From: Acanthochromis polyacanthus
Lineage: Eukaryota; Chordata; Actinopteri; Pomacentridae
Reading direction: 5' to 3'
Length of the DNA stretch: 64,000 nucleotides
Assembly: GCF_021347895.1 (NCBI RefSeq)
Contig: NC_067135.1
Location: 496,001 to 560,000 of the forward strand
The notes beneath the pieces are model-generated. The model saw nothing but the letters and a program-made list of their open reading frames with translations, was not told the DNA's origin and did no database searches. A program made the position numbers and the translations under genes. The stretch's first letter is position 1. Every line of letters starts with the position of its first letter. Below are positions 34,760-45,439 of the stretch, piece by piece.

Positions 34760-36122
34760 TCCAAATCCTACTTCTTCCAGCACTAATGATAACCTGTTTA
34801 CCAAGAGCTGCATTTGGACCATCAGGTCAGATGTTGATGGAACCATCTGTGGCTCTTCTGTGGTCTCTGGATCTCCATCAGGATGGTTTGAAGACACCAG
34901 GACAACTCTGGAGGCAGAAATGAATTGACTGGATCCATTAATAGTGAGTAAAAGCTGCAGAACAAAGCTGAGCAGCAGAGTGGACAGTGGAAGTCCTGCA
35001 GCAATATGAGGAAGGATCTACCTGTAGAAGTGTTCTGGACAACTTCAGAAACAGAGAGAGATCATTGTTCCAACAAAGATCAACCTAAAGTAGGTCTAAT
35101 CCTGGAACTGGACCGAGGACATTCTGAAAGTGTCAGCATCACTGAACAAAGTCCTCATGAAAAGAGCAGCTATGAGGAACATCTAGTGTCACAGCAGACA
35201 TCTGGACACTCACAGATGGAAGAACTGATGACTGAGGTCCATAAAGGTTCTTCTAAACTATGACAGAGAACCAGCAGAACAACAGCAGCAGCTCTAAGAA
35301 GAACCCAGCATGAAGACGCCTCTGGTTTAGACTGGGACCAGTTCAGATATCTGCAGCTTTATTAGCATCCTTACAGCTGTAAAACTATGAGAGACTCTGC
35401 TGCTAAACGTAGCAACAGACAGAGACCATCTGTCTGTCTTCTATCATCTGATGAAGCTGGAGGTAATTATCATCATCTGGAGCCAAATGAAACTAATCCA
35501 GCAGCTCAGAGTTGGTTTTACAGCAGCTTTCATCAGAAAACAACGGCTGTTTGCAGCTGGAATGATGGCTTCAGTTCAGCAGCTGATGGAGACGTCAGGA
35601 ATGTTTCAAACGTTAAACTAGACGTCCGTCTGATCCAGAAATGCTGCTACTTCCTGCTACAGATGCAAATCACTTTTTACAAATTAATCCACTAAACAAA
35701 TGCATCCATTAAAAAAGATGAATCAACAAAACACAGAAATCAATAAAACATGATTAAAGCAAAGACATGCATCAATAAACATCTGAACTGATCTGAAAAT
35801 AGAAACATAAAATTATACAATAAAAATAATATCGTAAAGATATACATTTATAAAAATTCTAATCCTATGTAGAAATAAAATCAATAATAATATAGATCTG
35901 CAAAAATATAAATTCATGAACAGTGAGTGTCATAAAATCTAAACCACTTAAAGCTGATCTTTTGCAGGAATAACTGAAGGTGACATCGTCCAATCCTGAA
36001 GCCTGAACCCTGCAGGTGGGCGGGGCTTCTGTGCGGACTGACAGCAGTAGGACTCCATTACCCAGCATGCACTGTGGTCTTTGTAAAATCTCTAAAGAGG
36101 ATTTGTGTGGATCAGAGACGAC
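34760..36122. other. Intergenic/5' region of dlg4, no gene recognised
   Basis: Open frames of 85-100 codons here (35006, 35387) have no recognisable motifs. The last 120 bases before 36123 contain a GGCGGGGC box (about 36017) and form the probable 5'UTR/promoter of the dlg4 L27 isoform. Confidence 0.4.
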
Positions 36123-36141
36123 ATGCCGCTGAAGAGAGAAG
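36123..36141 (+). CDS. dlg4: dlg4 (PSD-95), beta-isoform first coding exon
   Basis: DLG4 is the postsynaptic membrane-associated guanylate kinase that scaffolds NMDA and AMPA receptor complexes. Only its 5' part lies in this window, on the plus strand. This exon encodes MPLKRE plus the first base of the next codon, before a GTGAAG donor; joined to 38760 it reads EDTERALQ, the start of the L27 domain of DLG-family proteins (compare MPVRKQDTQRAL in DLG1). The paralogue call as dlg4 rather than dlg1 rests on the MDCLCIVTTK exon at 41197 and the GELEYEEITLER exon at 63552. Which teleost duplicate (dlg4a or dlg4b) cannot be told. The short exon alone would be weak, but phase and fit with exon 2 are exact. 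Confidence 0.8.
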
Positions 36142-36359
36142 GTGAAGTTCTGTCGTCAGCCTGACACTTTGTTTGTTTGTTGTTGTTGTTGTTGTTGTGT
36201 ACCCGTGTGTGTTTGATGTTGTGTGTTTGTCCTGTGCTCTCTTCTTCTTCTTCACTTTCATTTCCTGCTGTTTGACTGTTTAAATCTGTCTGTGACCTCT
36301 GACCTCCAACTGTCATCGCTGTCATACGGAGATTTAACATGTTCATCCTGGTTTCTGAT

Positions 36360-36535
36360 GGTTTCTACTGGTCTCTGCTAGTTTCTGAGGGTCTCTAATA
36401 GTTTCTACTAGTTTCTGATGGTCTCTACTGGTTTCTCCTGGTCTCTACTGGTTTCTGATGGTCTCTACTGGTTTCTCCTGGTCTCTACTTGTTGCTCATG
36501 ATCTATTCTGGTTTCTAATGGTCTCTACTGGTGTG
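36360..36535. repeat. Short tandem repeat (GGTTTCTACTGGTCTCT)
   Basis: About ten imperfect copies of a 17-20 bp unit in the first dlg4 intron. Confidence 0.85.
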
Positions 36536-36744
36536 TTTCTACCTGAGAGTGTTGACAGGACTTTAACTTCCTGTTTCATTGTGTATCTTTATTGTTAGCA
36601 TGCTTTTCAACATTTGATGAGAACTGTGTGTTTTTCAGGTTCAGAGTAGAAATATTTTTCCCTCTTTAAATACTTTAATCCTTTGGGGATATTTTTTTGT
36701 CGGTTTACTAAAATGTTTCCAATATTTTACTGACATTTGTTGAA

Positions 36745-37680
36745 TGTTTTTACATACTTTTGGGACATTTTGGAGTAATAGTTGAGAGAGTGTCAGAAAT
36801 AAAATTTTTGGGAGTACTGCTCGATGAAAAAATTTGTTGGAAACCACAAATTCAAAATGTAAAGATTAAACTGGCAAAAAGTATTGGAGTTCTGGGTAAA
36901 GCTAGGCATTTTTTGCCATATAGAGCGATGTACATATTATACTCTGCATTGGTAATGCCATATCTAAATTATTGTTTGGAAGTATGGGGTAACACTTACC
37001 AGACAAATTTACAACCTTTGTTTATACTTCAGAAAAAAGCACTACGAATTATTCATAATGTTGGATATAAAGAACATACAAATGAACTGTTTTTAAAATG
37101 ACAAGAAATGAATTTTTTTGATTTGGTTCAATATAAAACTGTTATAATTGTGTATAAGGCAAGGAAAAATGAACTACCGAGTGAAGTTCAAAAACTTTCA
37201 TGATAGAGAGGGGGGTTATTATTTGAGAGGGGAATTTAATTTTAAAGAAATGTATGCTGACAAAGCTAAAAAGAGACAGTGTCTTTCTGTTTGCGGGGTT
37301 AAAATGTGGAACAAGTTAAGTGATGACATAAAAAGAAGTACAAATATTCAATTATTTAAAAGAAGTTATAAAACATTTGTCCTTTGTAAATATGCTAGAA
37401 ATGAAATATAAAAAGGTATTTCGTTTTCAATATTAATGTTATATATGAATTGCTGTAAATGTTCATTATGCCTTTATTGCAGATTGCTGAGAATAAGTAA
37501 TTCAGTTGTACGCTGCTAAAACAGTATGTCAATTTAATTTCATGAATATAAGATTGTAAAGGGGGTAGGTTTCTATAAGTTTCACTTCAACCTACTCCTT
37601 TTCGAATAATATGTTTTGTAATCAGTTTAATTTCTGAATTGTTTTTTATTTGTTTTATTCGAAATAAACATTTCAATCAA
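36745..37680 (+). pseudogene. LINE reverse-transcriptase C-terminal fragment
   Basis: The plus-strand frame 36760-37101 encodes the segment after the RT palm of a Jockey/L2/CR1-group LINE: IKFLGVLLDEKICWKPQIQN, AMYILYSALVMPYLNYCLEV, WG and QKKALRIIHNVGYKEHTNEL. A second frame (37148-37411) continues with CGVKMWNKLSDDIKRS, the usual C-terminal motif. A stop and frameshift separate them. The sequence ends near CAATCAATCAAT at about 37670-37684, a probable 3' tail. 5'-truncated and inactive; the exact clade is not certain. Confidence 0.8.
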
Positions 37681-37939
37681 TCAATTTTAAGGAGAATTTT
37701 ATGGCATCTTCTTTTTCATTTGAACTTTAGAGATAGTTTATTCATTTGTCTTGGCATTTATTTCCGTATTCCAATTTTATCTCAGACTTTTAATCAACAT
37801 AATGTAAATATTTTTCTTACATGTTATACTATTATTTTTCAGATATATTTAGGACATTCTAATGAGATTGTACTGAAAATGTATTGCATTTTCACATTTT
37901 ATAGGACTAGTAGAGATTAATGGGGTCACTGAAAAAAAC

Positions 37940-38345
37940 AGGCCAGTGGAAACCAGTGGAGTTCAATAAAAAGCAAATACAAACTAACAGAAACCAGTGG
38001 AGTTCAATAAAAAACATATAAACTAACAGAAACCAACAGAAACTAGTGGAGTTCAATAAAGAACATACAAACTAACAGAAACCAACAGAAACTAGTGGAG
38101 TTCAATAAAAAACAAATACAAACTAACAGAAACCAACAGAAACCAGTGGAGTTCAATAAAAAACATACAAACTAACAGAAACCAACAGAAACTAGTGGAG
38201 TTCAATAAAAAACATATAAACTAACAGAAACCAACAGAAACTAGTGGAGTTCAATAAAAAACAAATACAAACTAACAGAAACCAACAGAAACCAGTGGAG
38301 TTCAATAAAGAACATACAAACTAACAGAAACCAACAGAAACCAGT
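37940..38345. repeat. ~60-bp minisatellite (GTGGAGTTCAATAAA)
   Basis: About eight units with AACCAGTGGAGTTCAATAAA and ACAAACTAACAGAAACCAAC. More degenerate ACCAGTAGA-type repeats continue to about 38740. Confidence 0.93.
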
Positions 38346-38759
38346 GGAGTTTTGGAGGAAATATCAGAAACCAGTTTAAACCAGTCGAATCCAGTAAAAA
38401 CTGATTTAAAAAACAATAGACACAAGCAGAGACCAGTGGAGTCCATCTGAAACCAGCAGAAACCACTGGATTCTAGGAGACACCAATAGAAATTAGCAGA
38501 ATGCAGTAAAAACTGATAGAAACCAGTAGACACTTGTTCAGTCCAGTCAGAACCAAGATAAACCAGTAGACACTGGTAGAAATCAGCAGAGTCCAGTCAA
38601 AACTAATAGAAATCAGTAGACTCTACTAAAAACTAGTAGAAACCAGTAGAAAACAGTAGATACTTATGCAGTCCAGTAAAAACTAGTAGAAACCAGTAGG
38701 GTCCAGTAAAAACTGATAGAACCCAGTATAAATCAGTAACACTACTCTGTTTGTCTCAG

Positions 38760-38879
38760 ACACTGAACGCGCCCTGCAGGTGATGGAGGCCTGTCAGGCC
38801 GGAGGAGCTGAAGGAGTCAAAGGAAGAGCTGAGAAACTGCTCAACATCTTCCAGAGCGACTTATTTCAGGCTCTGCTGG
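38760..38879 (+). CDS. dlg4: dlg4 exon, L27 domain part 1
   Basis: 120 bases, acceptor TTGTCTCAG, donor G|GTAACA. Encodes TERALQVMEACQAG and AEKLLNIFQSDLFQALL, the three-helix L27 pattern (compare [21 protein letters not shown] in DLG1). L27 lets the beta isoform assemble with CASK/SAP97-type partners, as established for the family. The Gly in the split codon becomes Asp on joining to the next exon. Confidence 0.93.
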
Positions 38880-38944
38880 GTAACACAATACAGCAACACA
38901 ATCCAACAGCACAACAACACAATACAACAATACAACATCGGGTT

Positions 38945-39265
38945 TGACAGGGGTCAGTGGGAGCTAACAGGAGCCAAGAGGGGTCAGCAAGCGTCAACAG
39001 GAGCCACCAACAGTCAACGGAAGCCAACATTAGCCAAAAGGGGTCCACAGGAGCCAACAGAAATCAACAGGACCCAACAACAGTTGTCACAAGCCAACAG
39101 GAGCCAAGAGGGGTCAACAGGACCTAACAACAGCCAACAGGAGCCAACAGGAGCCAACAATGGTCAATAGGAGTCAACAGCAGTCATCAGAAACCAACAT
39201 GGGTCAACAGGACCTAATAACGATCAATGGAAGACAGCAGGAGTCAAGAGGGGTCAACAGGACCT
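38945..39265. repeat. 18-bp degenerate repeat, part 1 (GGTCAACAGGAGCCAACA)
   Basis: About 17 loose copies of an 18-bp unit. The array continues after the inserted repeat at 39272-39895. Confidence 0.88.
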
Positions 39266-39271
39266 AACAAA

Positions 39272-39895
39272 ATGGTAATGGTAAATGGTCTTGATTTATA
39301 TAGCGCTTTACTATACCTGCAAGGTATCCAAAGCGCTTTACATGATACGTCACATTCACCCATTCACTCACCGATGGAGGAAGCTGCCATGCAAGGCACT
39401 ACCCACGACCCATCAGGAGCAATTAGGGGTTCGGTGTCTTGCTCAGGGACACCTCGACATGAGCACGACGGAGGCTGTCCTCCTTGATAAAACGAGCACA
39501 TAGGTTGTCTGTACACGCCCTTATTACGACCGAGTGTTACATTTTGAAGTTAAGCGACTTCTAGCGGTTGAGTAAATATCGACACTCCGGTGTCTCAGCT
39601 GAAACATCACCATGAACACATAACACGTAACTTTGACCTAACACTAACCCTAACCCTAAACCCGTCTTGCGAAAGTGAGGGAAAAGCCATTTTGCAAATT
39701 AAATCCCGCAATGCCTTCCTGTCACCCGTAGGGGTGCTAACCTAAATACACTCTCATGGGTCGTATTCAGGGGCACGTACATACGACCTGTGTGGTCGTA
39801 TGAATTGGAGGGCTTGTTGGCACAACAGGCCGAGGTTCGAACTGGCAACCCTTCGGTTGCAAGACGGCCACTCTACCCACTGAGCCATGCCATCC
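39272..39895. mobile_element. Dispersed repeat ('AGCGCTTTAC' type) with nested insertion
   Basis: The left part (39272-39490) has TTTATATAGCGCTTTACTA and CACATTCACCCATTCACTCA, a very common teleost interspersed repeat. Its end (about 39805-39895) contains GGTTCGAACTGGCAACCC and CACTCTACCCACTGAGCCAT. Between them lies a separate insert (39492-39799). The whole unit interrupts the 18-bp array. Confidence 0.7.
39492..39799. mobile_element. Small TIR element nested in repeat
   Basis: Imperfect inverted ends of about 42 bp: left ACGAGCACATAGGTTGTCTG and right the reverse complement of ACGACCACACAGGTCGTATG, continuing with GCCC..TACGACC on each side. The interior has a short telomere-like CTAACCCTAACCCTAAAC. 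No coding capacity. Confidence 0.55.
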
Positions 39896-40460
39896 CATGG
39901 ACAGTCAATGGAAGTCAATGGAAGTCAACAGAAGCCAACAATGGTCAACAGGAGCCAACAATGGCCTACAGGAACCAACAGGAGCCAACAACAGTCATCT
40001 GAAGCCAACAGGGGTCAACAAGGGTCAATGGAAGGCAACAGGAGCCAAAAGGGGTTCACAGGAGCCAGCAGGGATCAAAAGGACCCAACAACAGTTGTCA
40101 CAAGCCAACAGGAGCCAACAGGGATCAACAGGACCTAACAGCAGTCAACGGAAGCCAACAGGAGCCAACAATAGTCAACAGGAGCCAACAATGTTCAACA
40201 CAAGCCAACAATGGTCAACAGGAGCCAACAATGGTCAACAGGAGCCAACAATGGTCAATATGAGTCAACAATGGTCTACAGGACCCAACAGGAGCCAACA
40301 ACAATCATCAGAAGCCAACAGGGGTCAACAAGGGTCAATGGAAGGCAACAGGAGCCAAAAGGGGTTCACAGGAGCCAACAGGGGTCAACAACAGGAAGGA
40401 TAAGGGGCCTAACAAGAATCAGTGAAAGCCAACAGGAGCCAATGAGGGTCAACAGGAGCA
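39896..40460. repeat. 18-bp degenerate repeat, part 2
   Basis: About 30 loose units of GGTCAACAGGAGCCAACA. Its multiple-of-three unit creates open frames in all three plus-strand frames; they are not genes. Confidence 0.9.
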
Positions 40461-40526
40461 CAAGAAAAGTGACAGGATTGGACAAACAGACTTGCACATA
40501 CATGCACACACCACCAGACTGACTAA

Positions 40527-40529
<3 letters not shown>

Positions 40530-40588
<59 letters not shown>
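40530..40588. repeat. (TG)n microsatellite before dlg4 exon
   Basis: About 29 TG dinucleotides ending directly at the CAG acceptor of the next dlg4 exon, so the pyrimidine tract of that splice site is replaced by (TG)n. Confidence 0.97.
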
Positions 40589-40591
<3 letters not shown>

Positions 40592-40662
40592 ACATACAGG
40601 AATTCTACGAGCTGACAGTGTGTGAGAACCAGCCGCCAAGCCGACCACACACACCTGGACAG
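40592..40662 (+). CDS. dlg4: dlg4 exon, L27 domain end
   Basis: 71 bases; completes DIQEFYELTV, then CENQPPSRPHTPGQ. The 70-codon beta leader ends here in phase 0 at CAG|GTACGT and can splice to 48405. The acceptor has a TG-repeat rather than a polypyrimidine tract. Confidence 0.93.
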
Positions 40663-40669
40663 GTACGTG

Positions 40670-40707
<38 letters not shown>

Positions 40708-40894
40708 GTCTGTAGTCCACATGGCAACACCCATCGCTGTTACCTAGCAACAGCTGCAGCAGAGGCAGCTTTACCGGGGCAACAGCTGCATAACACCATG
40801 GCAACAGGAGCCCAACCCCCACCCCTGTCTCTCTCCGTCTGTCACTCGACCTTTTTCTGTGTTTTATCGAATGACTCAAGGAGGTGTACCCCCC

Positions 40895-40974
<80 letters not shown>

Positions 40975-41264
40975 CACACACAGTAACACACACGGTAACA
41001 CACTCTCAGTCTCCTCCCCCCTCACTCGCTGCTGACAGACGGAGGATAGAAGAAGAGAGCGGGCGAGCGAGGGATAGACAGACAGACGAACAGAGAGGGG
41101 GGGGCAGGGCGACCGAGCATGAGTGTGTGTGTGTGTGTGGAAATGTGTGTGTGTGTGTGGAAATGTGTGTGAGTGTGTGTGTGTGTGTGTGTGGATATGG
41201 ACTGCCTCTGCATTGTCACCACCAAGGTAAGAGCAGACCGCCGCATGCATCCACCACACACAGA

Positions 41265-41303
<39 letters not shown>
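40670..41303. repeat. (CA)n/(TG)n microsatellite cluster
   Basis: CA runs at about 40672-40703, 40899-40971 and 41267-41303, and TG runs at about 41123-41192 surrounding the alpha exon. Apparent long open frames of Thr-His or Cys-Val are artefacts of these tracts. Confidence 0.95.
41197..41226 (+). CDS. dlg4: dlg4 alpha-isoform first exon (palmitoylated N-terminus)
   Basis: ATG at 41197 begins MDCLCIVTTK, identical to the N-terminus of PSD-95 alpha as I know it. It is followed directly by a GTAAGA donor in phase 0 that joins the KYRYQ exon at 48405. Cys3 and Cys5 are the residues palmitoylated by DHHC enzymes to anchor PSD-95 at the postsynaptic membrane. The 5'UTR (about 41020-41196) is GA-rich then (TG)n. 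A separate promoter is expected upstream. This exon is the main evidence that the gene is dlg4. Confidence 0.95.
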
Positions 41304-41306
<3 letters not shown>

Positions 41307-41898
41307 TCCACACAGTCATGTGTGTCCTCATAGAGCATCATAATGTGTGTTCATGTGTGTGTTGCTGCTTCCATCATGTTTTCATTCACTGCTCTCTCTG
41401 TCTTCACGTGTGTGTGTTATTGTGTGTGTGTGTGTTTGTGTATGTTTGCATAGCCACATTAGCATCATGTTAGCTGCATCCTGTAGCTAGCTGTTTGGAG
41501 GGCCGTATCCTGGATGTTCCGGTGTGCAGCAGCGTGTTGACATGTTGGTGCAACAGGTCGCATGTTAAAATGCACCGTCACCATGATGTCGTCTTCAGCT
41601 GCTCTTCATTAAACTCTGACTGCAGCTTCCACCTCAACATCTCCTCTTCCTGTTGTCTGTCACAGCAAACTGAACATCTGTGGACCAAACGAGACATTCG
41701 AGGAAACTCCGATCCACGGTTTTAATATTCTGACATTTCTGACACCAAACAGCTGATTAATTCATGCAACCAATCATCATCTGTGGAGATCATGTACACG
41801 TGTGTTGTCATACTGCCCTAGACTGTGCTGTCATGTGTTTAGTGTGTCACTGCATTAGCACATATGTTAGCATTGCTCTTCATTAAAACCAGGAATCT
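41304..41898. other. dlg4 intron, no feature recognised
   Basis: No exon or element recognised; TG-rich near 41408-41450. Confidence 0.4.
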
Positions 41899-41984
41899 CC
41901 ATGTCTCCTCAGATGTTAAACTCTGAACCAATGTTGTCTCCTCAGACTTCTGTAGAGGTTCTCAGTCATCAGGTCCTGGTGATG

Positions 41985-42680
41985 GTAGGAGCTTCAGGAG
42001 AAACCAGCTGGAGGTTCTGGAAGACATTTCTAGAGACGTCTTCCAGAACCTCCAGTTGGTTTCTAGAAACGTCTTTGAAAACCTCCAATTGGTTTCTGGA
42101 GACGTCTTCCAGAACTTCCAGTTGGTTCCTAGTAACATCTTCCAGAACCTCCAGTTGATTTCTAGAGACGTCCTCCAGAACCTCCAGTTTGTTTCTAGAG
42201 ACGTCTTCCAGAACCTCCAGTTGGTTTCTAGTAACATCTTCCAGAACCTCCAGTTGGTTTCTAGACACGTCTTCCACAACCTCCAGTTGGTTTCTAGAAA
42301 TGTCTTCGAGAACCTCCAATTGGTTTCTAGTAACATCTTCCAGAACCTCCAATTGGTTTATAGAGACGTCTTCCAGAACCTTCCGTTGGTTTCGAGAAAT
42401 GTCTTCGAGAACCTTCCGTTGGTTTCTAGTACCATCTTCAAGAACCTCCAGTTGGTTTCTAGAGACGTCTTCCAGAACCTCCAGTTGGCTTCTAGAGATG
42501 TCTTCCAGAACCTCCATTTGGTTTCTAGAGACGTCTTCCAGAACCTCCAGTTGGTCTCTAGAGACGTCTTCCAGAACCTCCAGTTGGTTTCTAGAGACGT
42601 CTTCCAGAACCTCCAGTTGGTTTCTAGAAACGTCTTCCAGAACCTTCCGTTGGTTTCTCCTGAAGCTCCTATCTTATTTC
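41985..42680. repeat. 33-bp minisatellite flanked by inverted ends
   Basis: About 20 units of TTCTAGAGACGTCTTCCAGA plus ACCTCCAGTTGGT. Unit length 33 keeps several frames open on both strands (182-211 codons, with repeated VSRDVFQNLQL-like peptides). The array is bounded by GGTAGGAGCTTCAGGAGAAA at the left and its near-complement TTTCTCCTGAAGCTCCTATC at the right. No gene. Confidence 0.95.
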
Positions 42681-42689
42681 ATGTTATTT

Positions 42690-44215
42690 AACCTTTATTT
42701 AACCAGGTAAAGGACCCATTGGGATCGAGACCTCTTTCACAAGGGTGACCTCGCCAAGAGAGGCAGCAGCAAATGTCAAAGTAAACAAAACAGAGATATA
42801 ACAATAGTAACAAGCATTAAAATACTAAATACAGGTAATTAGATACATAAAATACAGAAGTCATATTTACAATAACAATTTAAGGACACAGGCACTGTTC
42901 AAAGGATTTACGTTGTCGATACCTTAAAATACAGTGGAAAGCCTCCAATGATACAAATTTTGAAAATTTCAGTTCGGATTGGAGGGCATTCCAAGCAGAG
43001 GGGGCTGAGTAACTGCAAGCTTTTTTACCCATTTCAGTTCGAACACGATGAACAGAGAGATGTAAAATGTCATAAGATCTCAGGGCATAACAGCTTCTAG
43101 TTCTCTGAAGAAGAGTGCATAAATAAGTGGGACCCCCGCCAAGAAGTGCTTTGTAAACCAGAGTCATCCAGTGTGTATATTGTCTTACGTTCAAGGAAGG
43201 CATGCCAGCTTTAGCGTACAATTCACAGTGATGGGTGAGGTGGCTACAGCCAGTGACAAACCTCAGAGCACAGTGGTAGACCGGAGTCAAGGACTGTCAG
43301 CGGCTGGTTGAAGCACACATATACATAACATCACCATAATCAAGTATCGGCAGAAAGGTAACTGACATCAGAAGCTTCCGAGCTCTGAAGAAAAAACAAG
43401 AGTTGTTTATATAGTAGTAACCAAGCTTCACCTTTAATTTAGAGATCAAGTTTTTGATATGGACTTTAAGGGAAAGGTCCTCATCAATAGTTAATCCCAG
43501 GTACTTGTAGCTGGTGACTAACTCTAAAATTTTACCATGGGCAGTTCTAATTGAGGGGATATCCTCAGAGCTGAACAGAAGAAATTGAAAAAAAAGCATC
43601 AGTTTGGATTTTTCTGCACTTAAAACCGTTTTCAATTTCTCCAGATGAATCTGCATGACATCAAAGGCAGACTCCAAGAATTCAAATGCCTGTGCAATCG
43701 AATGTGAACAGCAGTAAATTACAGAATCATCCACATAAAAGTGATATGAGACATTTGGCAAGTTTGCACACATCATTAAAGTAGACTGTAAACAGAATGG
43801 GTCCTAAGACTGAGCCTTGAGGTACACCTTTTTGTGACCTCAAGAAAGGTAGAACTAACTCCAGCCATTTGAACACACTGTGTCCTTCTTGCCGAATAAT
43901 CATCAAACCAAGATGCGGCTTGTTTGGAGATGCCAATCTTGAGGAGAATTTCTAGTAGAAGACTGTGATCCACAGTATCAGATGCCTTAGATAGGTCAAG
44001 GAACACAGCAACACAAAACCTTTTAGAGTCCAGTGCCTCAGACACATCTCAAAACTTTAAGAGCAGCAGTTGCAATGCTGTGCTGCTTCCTATAACTCAG
44101 CTGAAGGGGGTCTAAAATGTTGTTGGATTCTAACAATTTCTTCAGTTGATCACAAACCAATTTTTTAAATACTTTGGCCAGAATGCATAATTTAGAAATA
44201 GGCCTATGATCTCCT
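42690..44215 (-). pseudogene. LINE (Jockey/L2/Rex group), decayed RT
   Basis: On the minus strand three overlapping frames give reverse-transcriptase motifs in order: VFLDLSKASDTVDHSLLL (about 44010-43950), [20 protein letters not shown] (about 43830-43770) and HFYVDDSVIYCC (about 43750-43715). After these come TSYKYLGLTIDEDLSLKVHI and, near 43290-42880, a C-terminal RFVTGCSHLTHHCELY and SAWNALQSELK. Frameshifts lie between the frames, so it is inactive. The 3'UTR has CTTTATTTAACCAGG and the motif shared with 4448 and 63705. 5' truncated near 44215. Confidence 0.88.
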
Positions 44216-44284
44216 CATCCTGGAGATGTTTTTCTATCTCCATGTTTCCTCTCCAGACTTTTCCTCTCTACTCTGCTCATCAGT

Positions 44285-44417
44285 TTTTAGCGTTTTCTGG
44301 CTGATAGATTGTTGTTGTTTATAACGTTTTCTGGCTGATGGATTGTTGTTTATAATGTTTTGTGACTGATGGATTGTTGTTGTTTATAACGTTTTCTGGC
44401 TGAGGGACTGTTGTTGT
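44285..44417. repeat. ~35-bp repeat, part 1 (TTTTCTGGCTGATGGATTGT)
   Basis: Units of GTTTTCTGGCTGATGGATTG plus TTGTTTATAAC. The array is interrupted by a SINE and resumes at 44787-44930. Confidence 0.9.
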
Positions 44418-44786
44418 GGCTGCACAGTGGGGTGGTGGTTAGCTCTGTCGCCTTGCAGCAACAAGATCCCCGGTTCAAATCCCGGCCTGGGATCTTTCTG
44501 CATGGAGTTTGCATGTTCTCCCTGTGCATTCTTGGGTTTTCTCCGGGTACTCCGGCTTCCTCCCACAGTCCAAAAACATGCTGAGGTTAATTGGTTACTC
44601 TAAATTGTCCGTAGGTGTGAATGTGAGTGTGATTGTGTGTCTGTATATGTAGCCCTGTGACAGACTGGTGACCTGTCCAGGGTGTCCCCTGCCTTCACCT
44701 GAGTCCGCTGGGATAGACTCCAGCACCCCCCATGACCCTAGTGAGGATAAAGCGGTGCATAGAGGATGGATGGACGGATGGATGGG
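44418..44786 (+). mobile_element. tRNA-headed SINE, copy 2
   Basis: Starts GGCTGCACAGTGGGGTGGTG with a box A-like TGGTTAGCTCTGTCGCC and box B GGTTCAAATCCC, then a body shared with 31877-32231. It ends in (GGATGGAT)n. The flanks show a TGTTGTTGT-like duplication within the host repeat. Not a functional tRNA: the fold and the 3' part are absent. Confidence 0.85.
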
Positions 44787-44930
44787 ATTGTTGTTTTTAG
44801 AATGTTTTCTGGCTGATGGATTGTTGTTTTTAACGTTTTCTGGCTGATGGATTGTTGTTGTTTTTAACTTTTTCTGACTGATGGATTGTTGTTGTTTAGA
44901 ATGTTTTCTGGCTGATGGATTATTGTTTTC
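44787..44930. repeat. ~35-bp repeat, part 2
   Basis: Continuation of the TTTTCTGGCTGATGGATTGT units after the SINE, about four copies. Confidence 0.9.
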
Positions 44931-45439
44931 CATGTACAGACCCAGTCTTCTGTCATTTCTGTTCAATGTTTATTGGCTCCGCTATGTTCCATTTCAGCCT
45001 CCATTGGCGGAAGAACATGAAGAACCTCAACAGTGTCACAGAACTAGCATGGAGCAGATTAAAACAGAGACACCGTCCTGGCACAGAAACATTTGACTTC
45101 AGGACTCTGATGTTTATCCTGGTTTAGTCCAGAGGGCTGAACTACCAAGCACGATTAGTGGGTTAGTGAGGTATGTTCAACCTGAAGTCAGAATTTTCAG
45201 TATCACAAAGGTGTCTGTCTTTATCACTGATAGATCTCCATGGTAACTGAGACTGAGGAGCTCCATCTCCATGGTAACTGATGCTGAGTCATTACAGCAT
45301 CACACACTGGATGCATCCTGTTGCCATGGAGACGTACATGTATTCAGCTGCTGATGCAGACATCCCTTAAATCGGTTTTAATGTTTGGTCTGTTTAGTCT
45401 GCTGGTCCTGCAGCTGATTGATCTGGTCTGGTGTTTATC

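Noticed and set aside
35006..35695. 85- and 102-codon plus-strand frames upstream of dlg4
   Set aside because: No motifs, no splice or promoter context; composition is that of surrounding intergenic DNA.
39640..39660. CTAACCCTAACCCTAAAC as interstitial telomere
   Set aside because: Under three units, inside a small transposable element; too short to indicate a telomere fusion.
40492..41333. Long open frames of Thr-His and Cys-Val repeats
   Set aside because: They are translations of (CA)n/(TG)n tracts on both strands.
41969..42710. Open frames of 170-210 codons with VSRDVFQNLQL-type repeats
   Set aside because: The 33-bp unit is open in several frames on both strands; no start context, splice sites or non-repeat coding sequence.
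44418..44490. tRNA-like box A and box B
   Set aside because: The sequence lacks a full cloverleaf and continues into a repeat body with a GGAT tail; it is the head of a SINE, not a tRNA gene.
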